Position numbers and translations under genes: made by a program. A stretch of 64,000 bases of DNA from NCBI RefSeq assembly GCF_003931875.1, contig NZ_CP034245.1:682001-746000 (forward strand). The letters are read 5' to 3'. Source of the stretch: Microbacterium sp. 10M-3C3. Lineage in GTDB: Bacteria > Actinomycetota > Actinomycetes > Actinomycetales > Microbacteriaceae. The notes under the pieces were generated by a model. That model searched no databases. It saw only the letters and a program-made list of their open reading frames with translations, and had not been told where the DNA came from. Within the stretch, counting starts at the first letter, position 1. Every line of letters starts with the position of its first letter. Positions 43,901 through 51,027 of the stretch are shown piece after piece.

Positions 43901-45415
43901 ACGACGATCGACCTGCGCGACCTCCCGCTGGAAGGCGACGCCCGCATCCCGCTCGGCCTCGCCGACATCCCGCAGCGCCAGCGGCAGGAGGCGGTGTACT
44001 TCGAACCCGACACCGACGGTCACATGCTCGTCTACGGCACGAGCGGGTCGGGCAAGAGCGTCGCGCTGCGCAGCATCGGCATCGCCGCCGGTGCACGGCC
44101 CGACCTCGGCCGCGTGGCGGTCTACGGGCTCGACTTCGGCACCGGCGCGCTGCGCTCCCTCGAGACGATGCCGCACGTCGGCTCGGTCGTCTCCGGCGAC
44201 GACGCCGAGCGCGTCCAGCGCCTGCTGCGCACCCTCCGCGGGGTGCTCGACGACCGGAGTCGCCGATTCTCCGAGGTCAACGCCTCCACGCTGTCGGAGT
44301 ACCGGGAGCTCGCCGGACGCCCCGACGAACCGCGCATCGTGCTCCTCGTCGACGGCTTCGGCGTGTTCAAGCAGGACTGGGAGACGGTCTCGGCGCGCGC
44401 GCCCTACTACGCCGTGTTCATGCGGATCCTCGGCGAGGGCCGCCCGCTCGGCGTGCACATCGTCGCGACGGCGGACCGCTACGGCTCCGTCCCCACCGCC
44501 GTCAGCGCGAACGTGAGCAAGCGCATCGTGCTGCGGATGGCCGACGAGGGGTCGTACTCGATCCTCGGCGTGCCGAAGGACGTCCTGAACGAGCGCAGCG
44601 TGCCGGGCCGGGCCATCGTCGACGGGCTGGAGACGCAGATCGGCGTCGTCGGCGGCACGACCAACGTGGCCGAGCAGAACGCCGCGGCGCAGGAGTTCGC
44701 CGAGCGTCTGCGTGCCGCGGGCGCGCCCGAGGCCGAGAACATCGGATCGCTGCCGACCGATCTCGATCCCGTGCGCCTGCCCGACCGCGTCGACGACATG
44801 CCTGTGCTGGGCATCGCGGACGACACCCTGGGCCCGCGGGGCTTCGAGCCGATCGGCACGTTCGTCATCGCCGGTCCGCCGCAGAGCGGCAAGACGACGG
44901 CCATGCGGGGGCTGATCACGGCGATGGAGCGCTTCGACCCTGCGGTCCGGATGCTGCACATCGGCGGACGCCGTGCCGTCCTGCGCGGCTTCCGGCCATG
45001 GCAGCGCACCGCCTCGTCCCCCGAGGACGTGCGCGCCCTCGCGAAGGAGCTCAAGGACATCGTCGCCGACGAGACCCTCACGACGCGGCTGATGATCGTC
45101 GTGGAGAACCTCACCGAGTACGCCGACACCGACGCCGAGCGTCCGCTGAAGGAGCTCTTCCAGGCCGTCAACCGCAGCGACCACTTTCTCGTCGGCGACG
45201 GCGACGTGTCGCAGTTCACGAGCAGCTACGGCCTCGTGGGCGAACTGAAGGCGTCGCGGCACGGCATCGCCCTGCGTCCCGAGACCTATGACGGCGACGC
45301 GCTGTTCAAGGTGCCGTTCCCGAAGGTCCAGCGTCATGAGTTCCCGCCCGGTCGCGGCCTGTTCGTCGAGAACGGCCGATCGGTGCTCGTGCAGCTGCCG
45401 CTCGTCGGTGAGTGA
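40937..45415 (+). CDS. Type VII secretion motor, EccC/EssC-like with FHA domain and three FtsK/SpoIIIE ATPases
   Basis: This 1492-residue protein has an N-terminal beta-rich segment (1-90), an FHA domain (about 94-186: SIIGR, SKRHARV, NSANG), two membrane helices (about 239-276) and three ATPase domains. Walker A motifs are TGSGKS (K712), SGSGKS (K1040) and PQSGKT (K1319). Walker B is canonical only in the first (VLVIDEF); the second is LLVDGF and the third VVENL. The ESX motif VDYKGGSAF is present. EccC/EssC pulls WXG100 substrates through the membrane. An N-terminal FHA is the EssC (T7SSb) style, unlike mycobacterial EccC. Two WXG100 genes follow. Confidence 0.93.
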   Translation: MKLKLALRREAAPEVDVIVTADATATVEDVARALVDSSRVSPSVTPTLLVAPAGDDPVQLDPTSLVADAPVGSGFDATVVAATAEAYAASGGTAAVMHILNGPEAGRVVPLPYGTSIIGRAEPAQVVLRDAMVSKRHARVEIDQTIELIDLNSANGLVVDGGVVPRVRTRPGQVVTIGGTDVTFVLTPREDDGVAERVFERGGSLLFNRSPRVEKRYAGHEHRHPVIPTEADPRLFPWPMVVAPILLGLALFAVIQRPTSLLIVFMAPMMMLGNFIGQRTQQGKKLRLEIDTFERQLDELEEALLEEATIERERRRQEAPPTATIYDEAMRLGPLMWTRRPEHWNFLSLRLGTGTARSRNTVQEATDQRGIAEYADRVNALRTRFANIADVPLVELLPSAGAIGVAGGKAEVADVLRGLGVQLFGLHAPNEVITAAIVDPAWTDDVEWMKWLPHTTSPQSPFAEIALADSPSAGTVLLNALEGAVLERLSGTPTPKGPLAPQDTSMELGKSVGDRPVERAKDTGDVSLVLFVTNDAPVDRARLTQLIERGPDAGVYTIFVAPTVESLPAACRTFVDVTGGLDDAVVGWVRAGERAENVRIEGVSREYAEHFAKRMAPVVDSSSVAPDSSDLPSSVSLLRLIGTERAEDTGAVIERWRQNNSIIDRSRGPRPRLKRAGTLKAFIGQGSPDAMSLDLRTQGPHALVGGTTGSGKSEFLQTWVLGMAAEYSPDRVTFLFVDYKGGSAFADCVDLPHCVGLVTDLSPHLVRRALTSLRAELHHREHLFNRKKAKDLLELEKRQDPETPPALVLVIDEFAALATEVPEFVDGVVDIAQRGRSLGIHLIMATQRPAGVIKDNLRANTNLRVALRMADAADSTDVLGDDVAAGFDPSIPGRGVAKTGPGRLVPFQAAYAGGWTTDEPDRAQIRVAELRFGSITVWENDDDREAASDTHDADLGPNDQKRLVATAVAAASEAGIPAPRRPWLDDLATTIDLRDLPLEGDARIPLGLADIPQRQRQEAVYFEPDTDGHMLVYGTSGSGKSVALRSIGIAAGARPDLGRVAVYGLDFGTGALRSLETMPHVGSVVSGDDAERVQRLLRTLRGVLDDRSRRFSEVNASTLSEYRELAGRPDEPRIVLLVDGFGVFKQDWETVSARAPYYAVFMRILGEGRPLGVHIVATADRYGSVPTAVSANVSKRIVLRMADEGSYSILGVPKDVLNERSVPGRAIVDGLETQIGVVGGTTNVAEQNAAAQEFAERLRAAGAPEAENIGSLPTDLDPVRLPDRVDDMPVLGIADDTLGPRGFEPIGTFVIAGPPQSGKTTAMRGLITAMERFDPAVRMLHIGGRRAVLRGFRPWQRTASSPEDVRALAKELKDIVADETLTTRLMIVVENLTEYADTDAERPLKELFQAVNRSDHFLVGDGDVSQFTSSYGLVGELKASRHGIALRPETYDGDALFKVPFPKVQRHEFPPGRGLFVENGRSVLVQLPLVGE

Positions 45416-45479
45416 CCGCACTATCCCCATGTCGGCTGGTGCGGCCGGCCGGTGCACGGGACGTCCCGCACTATCCCCA
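45416..45479 (+). repeat. 14-bp direct repeat spaced by 50 bp before the WXG100 genes
   Basis: CCGCACTATCCCCA occurs at 45416-45429, directly after the EccC stop codon, and again at 45466-45479. The start-to-start distance is exactly 50 bp, close to five helical turns, and both lie upstream of the -10 box at 45520. They could be binding sites for an activator of the WXG100 operon. Confidence 0.55.
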
Positions 45480-45519
45480 GGTGTGCGCGCAAGCCCTGAT
45501 TCGGACCGCCGGTCTTGAT

Positions 45520-45525
45520 TAGGAT
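45520..45525 (+). promoter_or_regulatory. -10 box for the WXG100 operon
   Basis: TAGGAT lies 54 bases before the first WXG100 start. No convincing -35 is present, which fits activator-dependent transcription through the direct repeats upstream. Confidence 0.4.
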
Positions 45526-45579
45526 CGGTGGCGGCCGGGGGAGAACTCTCCGGTATCCCCTGAGACGGAAGGATGTGCT

Positions 45580-45867
45580 GTGTCGGATTTCAAGGCCTCG
45601 TACGGCGAGATGGAGTCGATGGCGGGAAAGCTCGACTCGGGTCGTGAGGAGATCGGCGACGTGCTGCGTCGCCTGAAGGACGACGTGGACCGCCTCCTCG
45701 GCGACGACTTTAAGACGCAGCACGCGTCGGGCAAGTTCGGCGAGGGGTACACGGAGCTGACCACGGGTCTGGAGAAGGCCATCGAGGGCATCTCGGACAT
45801 GGGCGAGTCGCTGCGCAAGATGATGCAGGCGATCAAGGACACCGACCAGGCACTCGCCGGCAACTGA
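45580..45867 (+). CDS. WXG100-family small secreted protein lacking the WXG motif
   Basis: This 95-residue protein has the two-helix hairpin pattern of WXG100 proteins (heptad hydrophobics at residues 10-40 and 57-88, with YTELTTGLEKAIEGI). At the turn, where W-x-G is expected, it reads DDFKTQ. It ends DTDQALAGN, a tail shared with the next gene product. It is probably a secreted dimer partner and motor substrate. The GTG start follows GGAAGGA. It belongs to the T7SS by context: first gene after the EccC-like motor. Confidence 0.85.
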   Translation: MSDFKASYGEMESMAGKLDSGREEIGDVLRRLKDDVDRLLGDDFKTQHASGKFGEGYTELTTGLEKAIEGISDMGESLRKMMQAIKDTDQALAGN

Positions 45868-45933
45868 TCATCCGATGACCGTGGGCGCGCCGGAGGGTGC
45901 GCCCACGGTCTCGTCCGGCGAAAGGAGTGGCGC

Positions 45934-46227
45934 GTGTCTGATGCGGGGATCGACGTCGATCTCGAGGACCTCGGGACGATGCGGGACAACCTGGCGAAGT
46001 TCATGGCCGAGTTCGACGATCTCGGCGACAACACCGACAAGGTCGAGGACGCGGTCGGCCGCCCGGCCGGCGACGGTCGCCTGCGCTCGAAGGTGGGCGA
46101 CTTCGAGTCGGGGTGGAACGGCAACCGCGAGACCATCCGCGACTCCCTCGAGAACGTGCACGATCACCTGAAAGAGTTCATCGAAGGCCTGCAGAAGCAG
46201 GATCAGGCATTGGCGAGCGACGGATGA
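45934..46227 (+). CDS. WXG100-family small secreted protein
   Basis: This 97-residue protein has a WNG motif at residues 61-63, placed between two predicted helices, as in WXG100 proteins. The first helix is acidic (LEDLGTMRDNLAKFMAEFDD). The C-terminus QKQDQALASDG matches the DQALA tail of its neighbour. A YxxxD/E secretion signal is not present. It likely forms a dimer with the preceding protein or with the helical N-terminus of the next gene product, whose start overlaps its stop codon (ATGA). Confidence 0.83.
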   Translation: MSDAGIDVDLEDLGTMRDNLAKFMAEFDDLGDNTDKVEDAVGRPAGDGRLRSKVGDFESGWNGNRETIRDSLENVHDHLKEFIEGLQKQDQALASDG

Positions 46228-47579
46228 GCTACACCGGAGGGGGACTGAGCTCCCCGAACAAGCACTACGTCCTGACCGAACTGGACGGCGATCCCGACGA
46301 CATCGAGTCAGCGGGCAACAGCTACAAGACGATCGGCGAGCAGCTCGAGTGGACGGCCACCGAGCTCGACAAGCTGTCGTCGGAGGAGCGCTACACCGCG
46401 AAGGGTCTCGACGCGATCCGCGAGTCGGCCGGCGAGCTGGCCGGTGAGCTGCACAAGGTCGCCAAGCGGTACTCGGGCACCGGCCCCGTGCTCGTCACGT
46501 ACTCCGCTGCGCTCCGCACGGCCCGCAGCCAGACCGTCGACCCCCTCGTCTCGAAGATTCAGCAAGCGCATCAGGCGCATCAGCAGGCGCAGGAGAAGCT
46601 CGACGACGCCCACGACAAGGCCGACGACCTCGATCACACGATGCCGTGGGAGGACGACCCCACCGACGCGCAGAAGGCGGCGGCGGCCAGCGCCGTCAGC
46701 GACGCGGAGACGGCCGAAGGCACGGCGGCCAGCGCGCTCGACGACCTGTGGGTGTCGTTCGAGAGCGGGTACGGCGCCTGGGAGAGCGCGTACGACGACG
46801 CCGTATCCGGCGTCGAGCATGCGCTCGATGCGTCCGGCATCAACGACTCGTGGTGGGAGGACCTGCTCGACGGCATCGCGACCGTGGCCACGATCCTCGG
46901 CACGATCCTCGTCATCGCCGCCCTCGCGATCACCGGTCCGATCGCGGCCGTTCTGCTCGCGGTCGCGGCCGCCTTGAGCGCCATCGCCCTGATCGCGCAC
47001 CTCACGATGATGGCGTGCGGATCCAAACGCGTGAGCATGACCGACATCCTGTTCGACGCGATCGGCGTCGTGCCGTTCCTCGGCGCCTTCGGCAAGGGTC
47101 TGCGCGCGGGCCAGGGCTTCGCGGGCGCCTTCCGCGGGGCCCTCGGGATGGGTGGTGCGACGCGGGCCACGATCACCGCCGGCCGCAACGCCGTGGCATC
47201 CGACATCCGGAGCATCGCGGGGGCCGGCGGACGCTACGGCGGGCGCGCCGCCCGTGAGGCGCGCGCTCCCGGCATCGCCGACGACTTCCTGAACTCCGTG
47301 ACGTCCAACTGGGGACGCAGCACGTGGAACGCGCTGCGCTACGGCGGCACGCGACTCGACGGACAAGCGGCCACGCTGGCGGAGCGCATGGCCAGCGCCT
47401 GGCCCGGCGGCCGGATCGGTCCTGCCAGTCGCAACTGGCTGGGAGATCTCGCCAACCCCGGACCGCTCCTGCAGGGCACCAACGTCTGGAACGCCGGCTA
47501 CGGCGTCTACCAGTCCGCGCAGGGCCTCGGTGTACCTCTGCCGGACATGCCGGACTTCGTGCCGAACCCGTTCCGATGA
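46224..47579 (+). CDS. Candidate T7SS effector or channel protein with helical N-terminus and membrane hairpin
   Basis: This 451-residue protein has an N-terminal helical region of about 200 residues (KTIGEQLEWTATELDKLSSE; QQAQEKLDDAHDKADDLDH) like LXG/WXG-type secreted proteins, a hydrophobic block near 217-262 that can span the membrane twice, and a C-terminal 185-residue region rich in Gly, Ala, Arg and Trp. No known toxin active site is visible. The arrangement helical head, membrane segment, variable tail is that of T7SS polymorphic toxins, so the C-terminus may be a new effector domain. It is coupled to the upstream WXG100 gene. An alternative is a structural secretion component. Confidence 0.6.
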   Translation: MSYTGGGLSSPNKHYVLTELDGDPDDIESAGNSYKTIGEQLEWTATELDKLSSEERYTAKGLDAIRESAGELAGELHKVAKRYSGTGPVLVTYSAALRTARSQTVDPLVSKIQQAHQAHQQAQEKLDDAHDKADDLDHTMPWEDDPTDAQKAAAASAVSDAETAEGTAASALDDLWVSFESGYGAWESAYDDAVSGVEHALDASGINDSWWEDLLDGIATVATILGTILVIAALAITGPIAAVLLAVAAALSAIALIAHLTMMACGSKRVSMTDILFDAIGVVPFLGAFGKGLRAGQGFAGAFRGALGMGGATRATITAGRNAVASDIRSIAGAGGRYGGRAAREARAPGIADDFLNSVTSNWGRSTWNALRYGGTRLDGQAATLAERMASAWPGGRIGPASRNWLGDLANPGPLLQGTNVWNAGYGVYQSAQGLGVPLPDMPDFVPNPFR

Positions 47580-47605
47580 CCGCGATCAAGGGGAAGGCCT
47601 GACCC

Positions 47606-48199
47606 GTGCCTGCCGTGCCGTTCACCACGCCGTACGACCCGGACCGCTGGATCCACGTGCCGCTGGACTACGTCGACAGCCCCTGGGCGGACGCCGGTGA
47701 GTGGGCTGCGTGGGTCGCCGATGCCGCGCTGCGGGATCGGGAGGGGGGTGAGGCGGTCCGCGACGCCGTCCGCGAGGAGGCGCTCTCGGTCGCCCTCTTC
47801 CCCGCCGAACACGTCTCCTTCCGCTTCTGGCACTATCCGAACGACGCCGAGCCCAGCGGGTTCGCCGACATCTTCGTCCAGGCCCGTGAGGACGACGGCA
47901 CGTCACCCGCCGACCTGCTGCCCGAACTCGCGATGACGGCGGTGACGCCGGCGCTGACCGACGTCGAGGCGGCCGGTCAGCGTGCGGCGGTGCGGCGCCT
48001 CTCGCTCGGGGTCGTCGCTCGGCCCGGCACCGACGGAGAGCCGATGCTCGTCCCGAAGGCGGAGTACCTGGGTGTCACTGCGGGCTGGGTGACGTACGTG
48101 CTCTCCGTGGACTTCGACGTCAACGCGCTCGAGGGACGCCTGGACGATCTGGACGCACTCTTCGCGGGCATCGAGTTCGCGTCGGCGACCGCTTCATGA
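47606..48199 (+). CDS. Unknown soluble protein following the effector candidate
   Basis: This 197-residue protein has no signal peptide or helix-spanning segment. It is a mixed alpha/beta protein with a C-terminal strand-helix pattern, VTYVLSVDFDVNALEGRLDD then LFAGIEF. A similar end is seen in the protein encoded at 49047 (LHFQYTVLVAD, then a helix and MATMRW), so both may share a fold used in T7SS chaperone or immunity proteins. The GTG follows GGGGAAGG. Its stop codon overlaps the next gene's start (ATGA). Function is not recognised. Confidence 0.6.
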   Translation: MPAVPFTTPYDPDRWIHVPLDYVDSPWADAGEWAAWVADAALRDREGGEAVRDAVREEALSVALFPAEHVSFRFWHYPNDAEPSGFADIFVQAREDDGTSPADLLPELAMTAVTPALTDVEAAGQRAAVRRLSLGVVARPGTDGEPMLVPKAEYLGVTAGWVTYVLSVDFDVNALEGRLDDLDALFAGIEFASATAS

Positions 48200-49050
48200 G
48201 CGCGGTCGACGCGGCCGCGCGCGCCCGCATCGAGCGACTCGTCGACGCCGCCGACTACCGCGACGGCGAGAGCGCCCTCGCCGACGCATCCCGCGTCGCG
48301 TTCCTCGCCGCGGTTCCCGGAGCCGAGCGCGACCGCGAGGCCACGCGGCGCGCGGCGGTCGAGCAGTGCAACGCCCGGCGCGGCGCGACCGCCGCGGCCT
48401 CGCGGGACGCGAGGACCTGGCACCGCGTGCTCCTCATCGCCGCGATCGTGCTCGCGGCGCTCGCCGTGGCGCTGGTCGCCATCAGCCCGCGCACCGGCGG
48501 CCCCGCGCTCGAGCTTCAGGTCGGGATGCCGTTCGCGGGTGTCATCGCCCTGATCTCGGTGGGCATCCTGTGGTGGCTCGAGCCGCTGCGCGCCAGCGGC
48601 GCGCTGTGGGGCGCGGCAGCACCCGCCCGCATCCACCTGGTCGTGGGCATCCTGCTCCTGCTCTTCGCCGCGTCGGTGCCCGCCTTCCGCTGGTCCGAGG
48701 TCGACGACACCGACCCGTGGCCGGTCGTCCTCGGGCTGGCGGGATTCGTCGTCGCGGGCGTCGGCGCCATCGTGCTGTACGTGCGTGCCCGCCGCGCGGG
48801 GACAGCTCCGACCGCGCCCTCGATCGGGTCGGGGCTCGCCGACCCCGCCGACACCACGAGCGTGCTCGACGCCCTCGACCGGTGGTGGGCGCAGCAGGAG
48901 CCGGTCGCCGAGCGGCACCGCAACGACGTGATCGCGGTTCGCGCACTCGTCCTGGACTACCTCGTGCGCACGCGTCTCGCCGACGAGCGGCGTGCGCGTG
49001 CCGTCGGCGCCGATCCGACACTCGGCCCCTGGAAGGAGCGGCGACCGTGA
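48196..49050 (+). CDS. Membrane protein of the WXG100 operon, unknown function
   Basis: This 284-residue protein has a helical cytoplasmic N-terminus of about 70 residues and four membrane helices (VLLIAAIVLAALAVALVAI; FAGVIALISVGILWWLE; IHLVVGILLLLFAASVPAF; LAGFVVAGVGAIVLYVRAR), then a charged C-terminal domain of about 90 residues. It overlaps the genes on both sides (ATGA and GTGA), so all three are made together. It may be an immunity protein for a membrane-acting effector or a minor secretion component standing in for the absent EccD/EccE. Confidence 0.6.
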   Translation: MSAVDAAARARIERLVDAADYRDGESALADASRVAFLAAVPGAERDREATRRAAVEQCNARRGATAAASRDARTWHRVLLIAAIVLAALAVALVAISPRTGGPALELQVGMPFAGVIALISVGILWWLEPLRASGALWGAAAPARIHLVVGILLLLFAASVPAFRWSEVDDTDPWPVVLGLAGFVVAGVGAIVLYVRARRAGTAPTAPSIGSGLADPADTTSVLDALDRWWAQQEPVAERHRNDVIAVRALVLDYLVRTRLADERRARAVGADPTLGPWKERRP

Positions 49051-49658
49051 GCACGCTGCGCGAAGAGCTGACCGGAGCCGTCCGGCCCACCCTCTATTCC
49101 ATCCTCCTCCCGCCGGGATGGCGGAAGGTGGCGCCCGCCGAGCTCGCGAGCGAGGACGCCGCGGCGCCGTCCCTCGCGGCGATGCGCGCGGCAGGTCGCC
49201 CCGAGCTGATCCTGCAGGTGCGGGGCATGCTCTCGCGGTTCCGGGCCGCGCTGCGCGACTCGCGGGCGTTCGACGCCTACCTGCCGCCGGCCGTCGACGG
49301 CGTCATGCTGCCGGCGGGCCTCTTGGTGGCCCCGTTCGTGCTGCCGAGCGGTGTCGACTGGGACGCGGCCGCCTCGCGCATGGCGAAGGGCGCCGAGGTC
49401 GAGCGGCCCGAGGGCACCGAGACGTCGATGCTGGTGTGGCGCCGCGCCGAGAAGGTGGCCGATGACGCCGCGACGCTCGTCGGCCGTACCAGCCACTACC
49501 TCGTGCCGGTCGACGAGCCGGACACGCGTCGGGCGCTGCACTTCCAGTACACGGTCCTCGTGGCCGACTCCGCACAGATCGCGGATGCGGTCGACACGCT
49601 GGAAGGTCTCGGCGACCTGATGATGGCGACCATGCGGTGGCGCCCGACCCCTGCGTGA
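49047..49658 (+). CDS. Unknown soluble protein at the end of the WXG100 operon
   Basis: This 203-residue soluble protein starts with a GTG inside the previous gene's stop codon. It has PTLYSILLPPGWRKV near the N-terminus, a short helical region and a C-terminal half with HFQYTVLVADSAQIADAVD and a final MATMRW. The pattern strand, long helix, Phe/Trp-containing strand resembles the product of 47606. No enzyme motif is visible. It closes the third transcription unit and may be a chaperone or immunity factor. Confidence 0.6.
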   Translation: MSTLREELTGAVRPTLYSILLPPGWRKVAPAELASEDAAAPSLAAMRAAGRPELILQVRGMLSRFRAALRDSRAFDAYLPPAVDGVMLPAGLLVAPFVLPSGVDWDAAASRMAKGAEVERPEGTETSMLVWRRAEKVADDAATLVGRTSHYLVPVDEPDTRRALHFQYTVLVADSAQIADAVDTLEGLGDLMMATMRWRPTPA

Positions 49659-50095
49659 CGCCGCCCGAGGATGCAGCCCGAGACGACGTGGAGCGCCGTC
49701 GCGGGTCTTCGTCGCGGAGGGGGTCATCCGGCCGGGCGTCGCGCGGCGCCTTCGACGCAAGGGGGCGCACGCCGTGTGGGCGGGCGACGCGAGCTGATCG
49801 CGCTGCATCCGCTCGTTTGCCCGCACCCCGAAAAGGCGCGTATCATTGAGCGGGTGTGCGTTCACGCGCGCCGTGCGTCATGCCTTCGGGCGTGCCGTCC
49901 GGGGTAACGTGCGCACCATCTCAGGGCACGGCCTGCGAACAGGCCACCCCCACGGCATATCCACCAGAATCCCGCGTCAGACATTCTGTCGCGCCGGTGG
50001 ATCCGCGTGAGCCCGCCACGTCATGAATCGCAAGATCCGGATGCGGCGGGGGAGACCACGACGCTGTCACCGTGCAGCACTATCAAGGAGAGAAC
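49659..50095 (+). promoter_or_regulatory. str operon promoter and structured leader
   Basis: This 437-base gap has no gene. TTGCCC (49817-49822) and TATCAT (49841-49846), 18 bases apart, form a good promoter, giving a leader of about 240 nt before rpsL. The leader contains a perfect hairpin GGCCTG-CGAA-CAGGCC (49930-49945) and a larger one with arms ATCCACC (49959-49965) and GGTGGAT (49996-50002). The region before the promoter shows nothing I can assign. The structures could allow feedback by a ribosomal protein. Confidence 0.65.
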
Positions 50096-50464
50096 GTGCC
50101 AACCATTCAGCAGTTGGTTCGCAAGGGGCGCTCGCCGAAGGTCGCCAAGACCAAGGCGCCGGCGCTCAAGTCGAACCCGCAGCAGGCCGGTGTCTGCACC
50201 CGCGTGTACACGACCACCCCGAAGAAGCCCAACTCGGCGATGCGCAAGGTCGCCCGTGTCAAGCTCCGCAACGGCACCGAGGTCACCGCGTACATCCCGG
50301 GCGAGGGCCACAACCTGCAGGAGCACTCGCTCGTGCTGGTGCGCGGCGGCCGTGTGAAGGACCTTCCCGGCGTCCGCTACAAGATCGTCCGTGGCGCCCT
50401 GGACACCCAGGCCGTGAAGAACCGTAAGCAGGCTCGCAGCCGCTACGGCGCGAAGAAGGGCTGA
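50096..50464 (+). CDS. rpsL: 30S ribosomal protein S12
   Basis: This 122-residue protein has the S12 signatures [17 protein letters not shown] and [12 protein letters not shown]. Both lysines whose mutation gives streptomycin resistance (in PKKPN and RVKDLPG) are wild type. S12 sits at the decoding centre. The GTG at 50096 follows AAGGAGA. rpsG follows after 5 bp. Confidence 0.97.
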   Translation: MPTIQQLVRKGRSPKVAKTKAPALKSNPQQAGVCTRVYTTTPKKPNSAMRKVARVKLRNGTEVTAYIPGEGHNLQEHSLVLVRGGRVKDLPGVRYKIVRGALDTQAVKNRKQARSRYGAKKG

Positions 50465-50469
50465 GAACC

Positions 50470-50940
50470 ATGCCTCGTAAGGGTCCCGCCCCGAAGCGTC
50501 CCGTCGTCAACGACCCGGTGTACGGCGCTCCCGTCGTCACGCAGCTCGTCAACAAGATCCTCATCGACGGTAAGAAGTCGCTGGCCGAGTCGATCGTCTA
50601 CGACGCCCTCCGCGGTGTCGAGGCGAAGAACGGCCAGGACGCCGTCGCCACCCTCAAGAAGGCGCTGGACAACGTCCGGCCCACGCTCGAGGTCAAGTCG
50701 CGCCGCGTCGGCGGTTCGACCTACCAGGTGCCGGTGGAGGTCAAGCCCCACCGCGCCAACACGCTCGCCCTGCGCTGGCTCGTGAGCTACGCGAAGGGTC
50801 GTCGTGAGAAGACCATGACCGAGCGCCTCCAGAACGAGATCCTGGACGCCTCGAACGGCCTGGGTGCCGCGGTCAAGCGCCGCGAGGACACCCACAAGAT
50901 GGCCGAGTCGAACCGCGCCTTCGCGCACTACCGCTGGTAA
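50470..50940 (+). CDS. rpsG: 30S ribosomal protein S7
   Basis: This 156-residue protein is S7, a primary binder of the 3' major domain of 16S rRNA, with [12 protein letters not shown] and the conserved [11 protein letters not shown]. Length is normal. In E. coli S7 represses its own operon. A strong hairpin (50949-50982) follows the stop codon and precedes fusA. Confidence 0.97.
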   Translation: MPRKGPAPKRPVVNDPVYGAPVVTQLVNKILIDGKKSLAESIVYDALRGVEAKNGQDAVATLKKALDNVRPTLEVKSRRVGGSTYQVPVEVKPHRANTLALRWLVSYAKGRREKTMTERLQNEILDASNGLGAAVKRREDTHKMAESNRAFAHYRW

Positions 50941-50948
50941 CCCGCGTC

Positions 50949-50982
50949 GGGTCCGGGGCCGGTGACCGCCGGCTCCGGACCC
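50949..50982 (+). terminator. Hairpin between rpsG and fusA
   Basis: GGGTCCGGGGCCGG (50949-50962) pairs with CCGGCTCCGGACCC (50969-50982) with one wobble near the middle. No T-run follows, so it may attenuate rather than stop transcription, balancing EF-G against S7. Confidence 0.6.
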
Positions 50983-51027
50983 GCGCGAGGCAGCACACCA
51001 CCTCACAACAGGTAAGGAACAGACCCC

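Noticed and set aside
50200..50390. Possible streptomycin-resistance substitutions in rpsL
   Set aside because: Both key lysines are unchanged.
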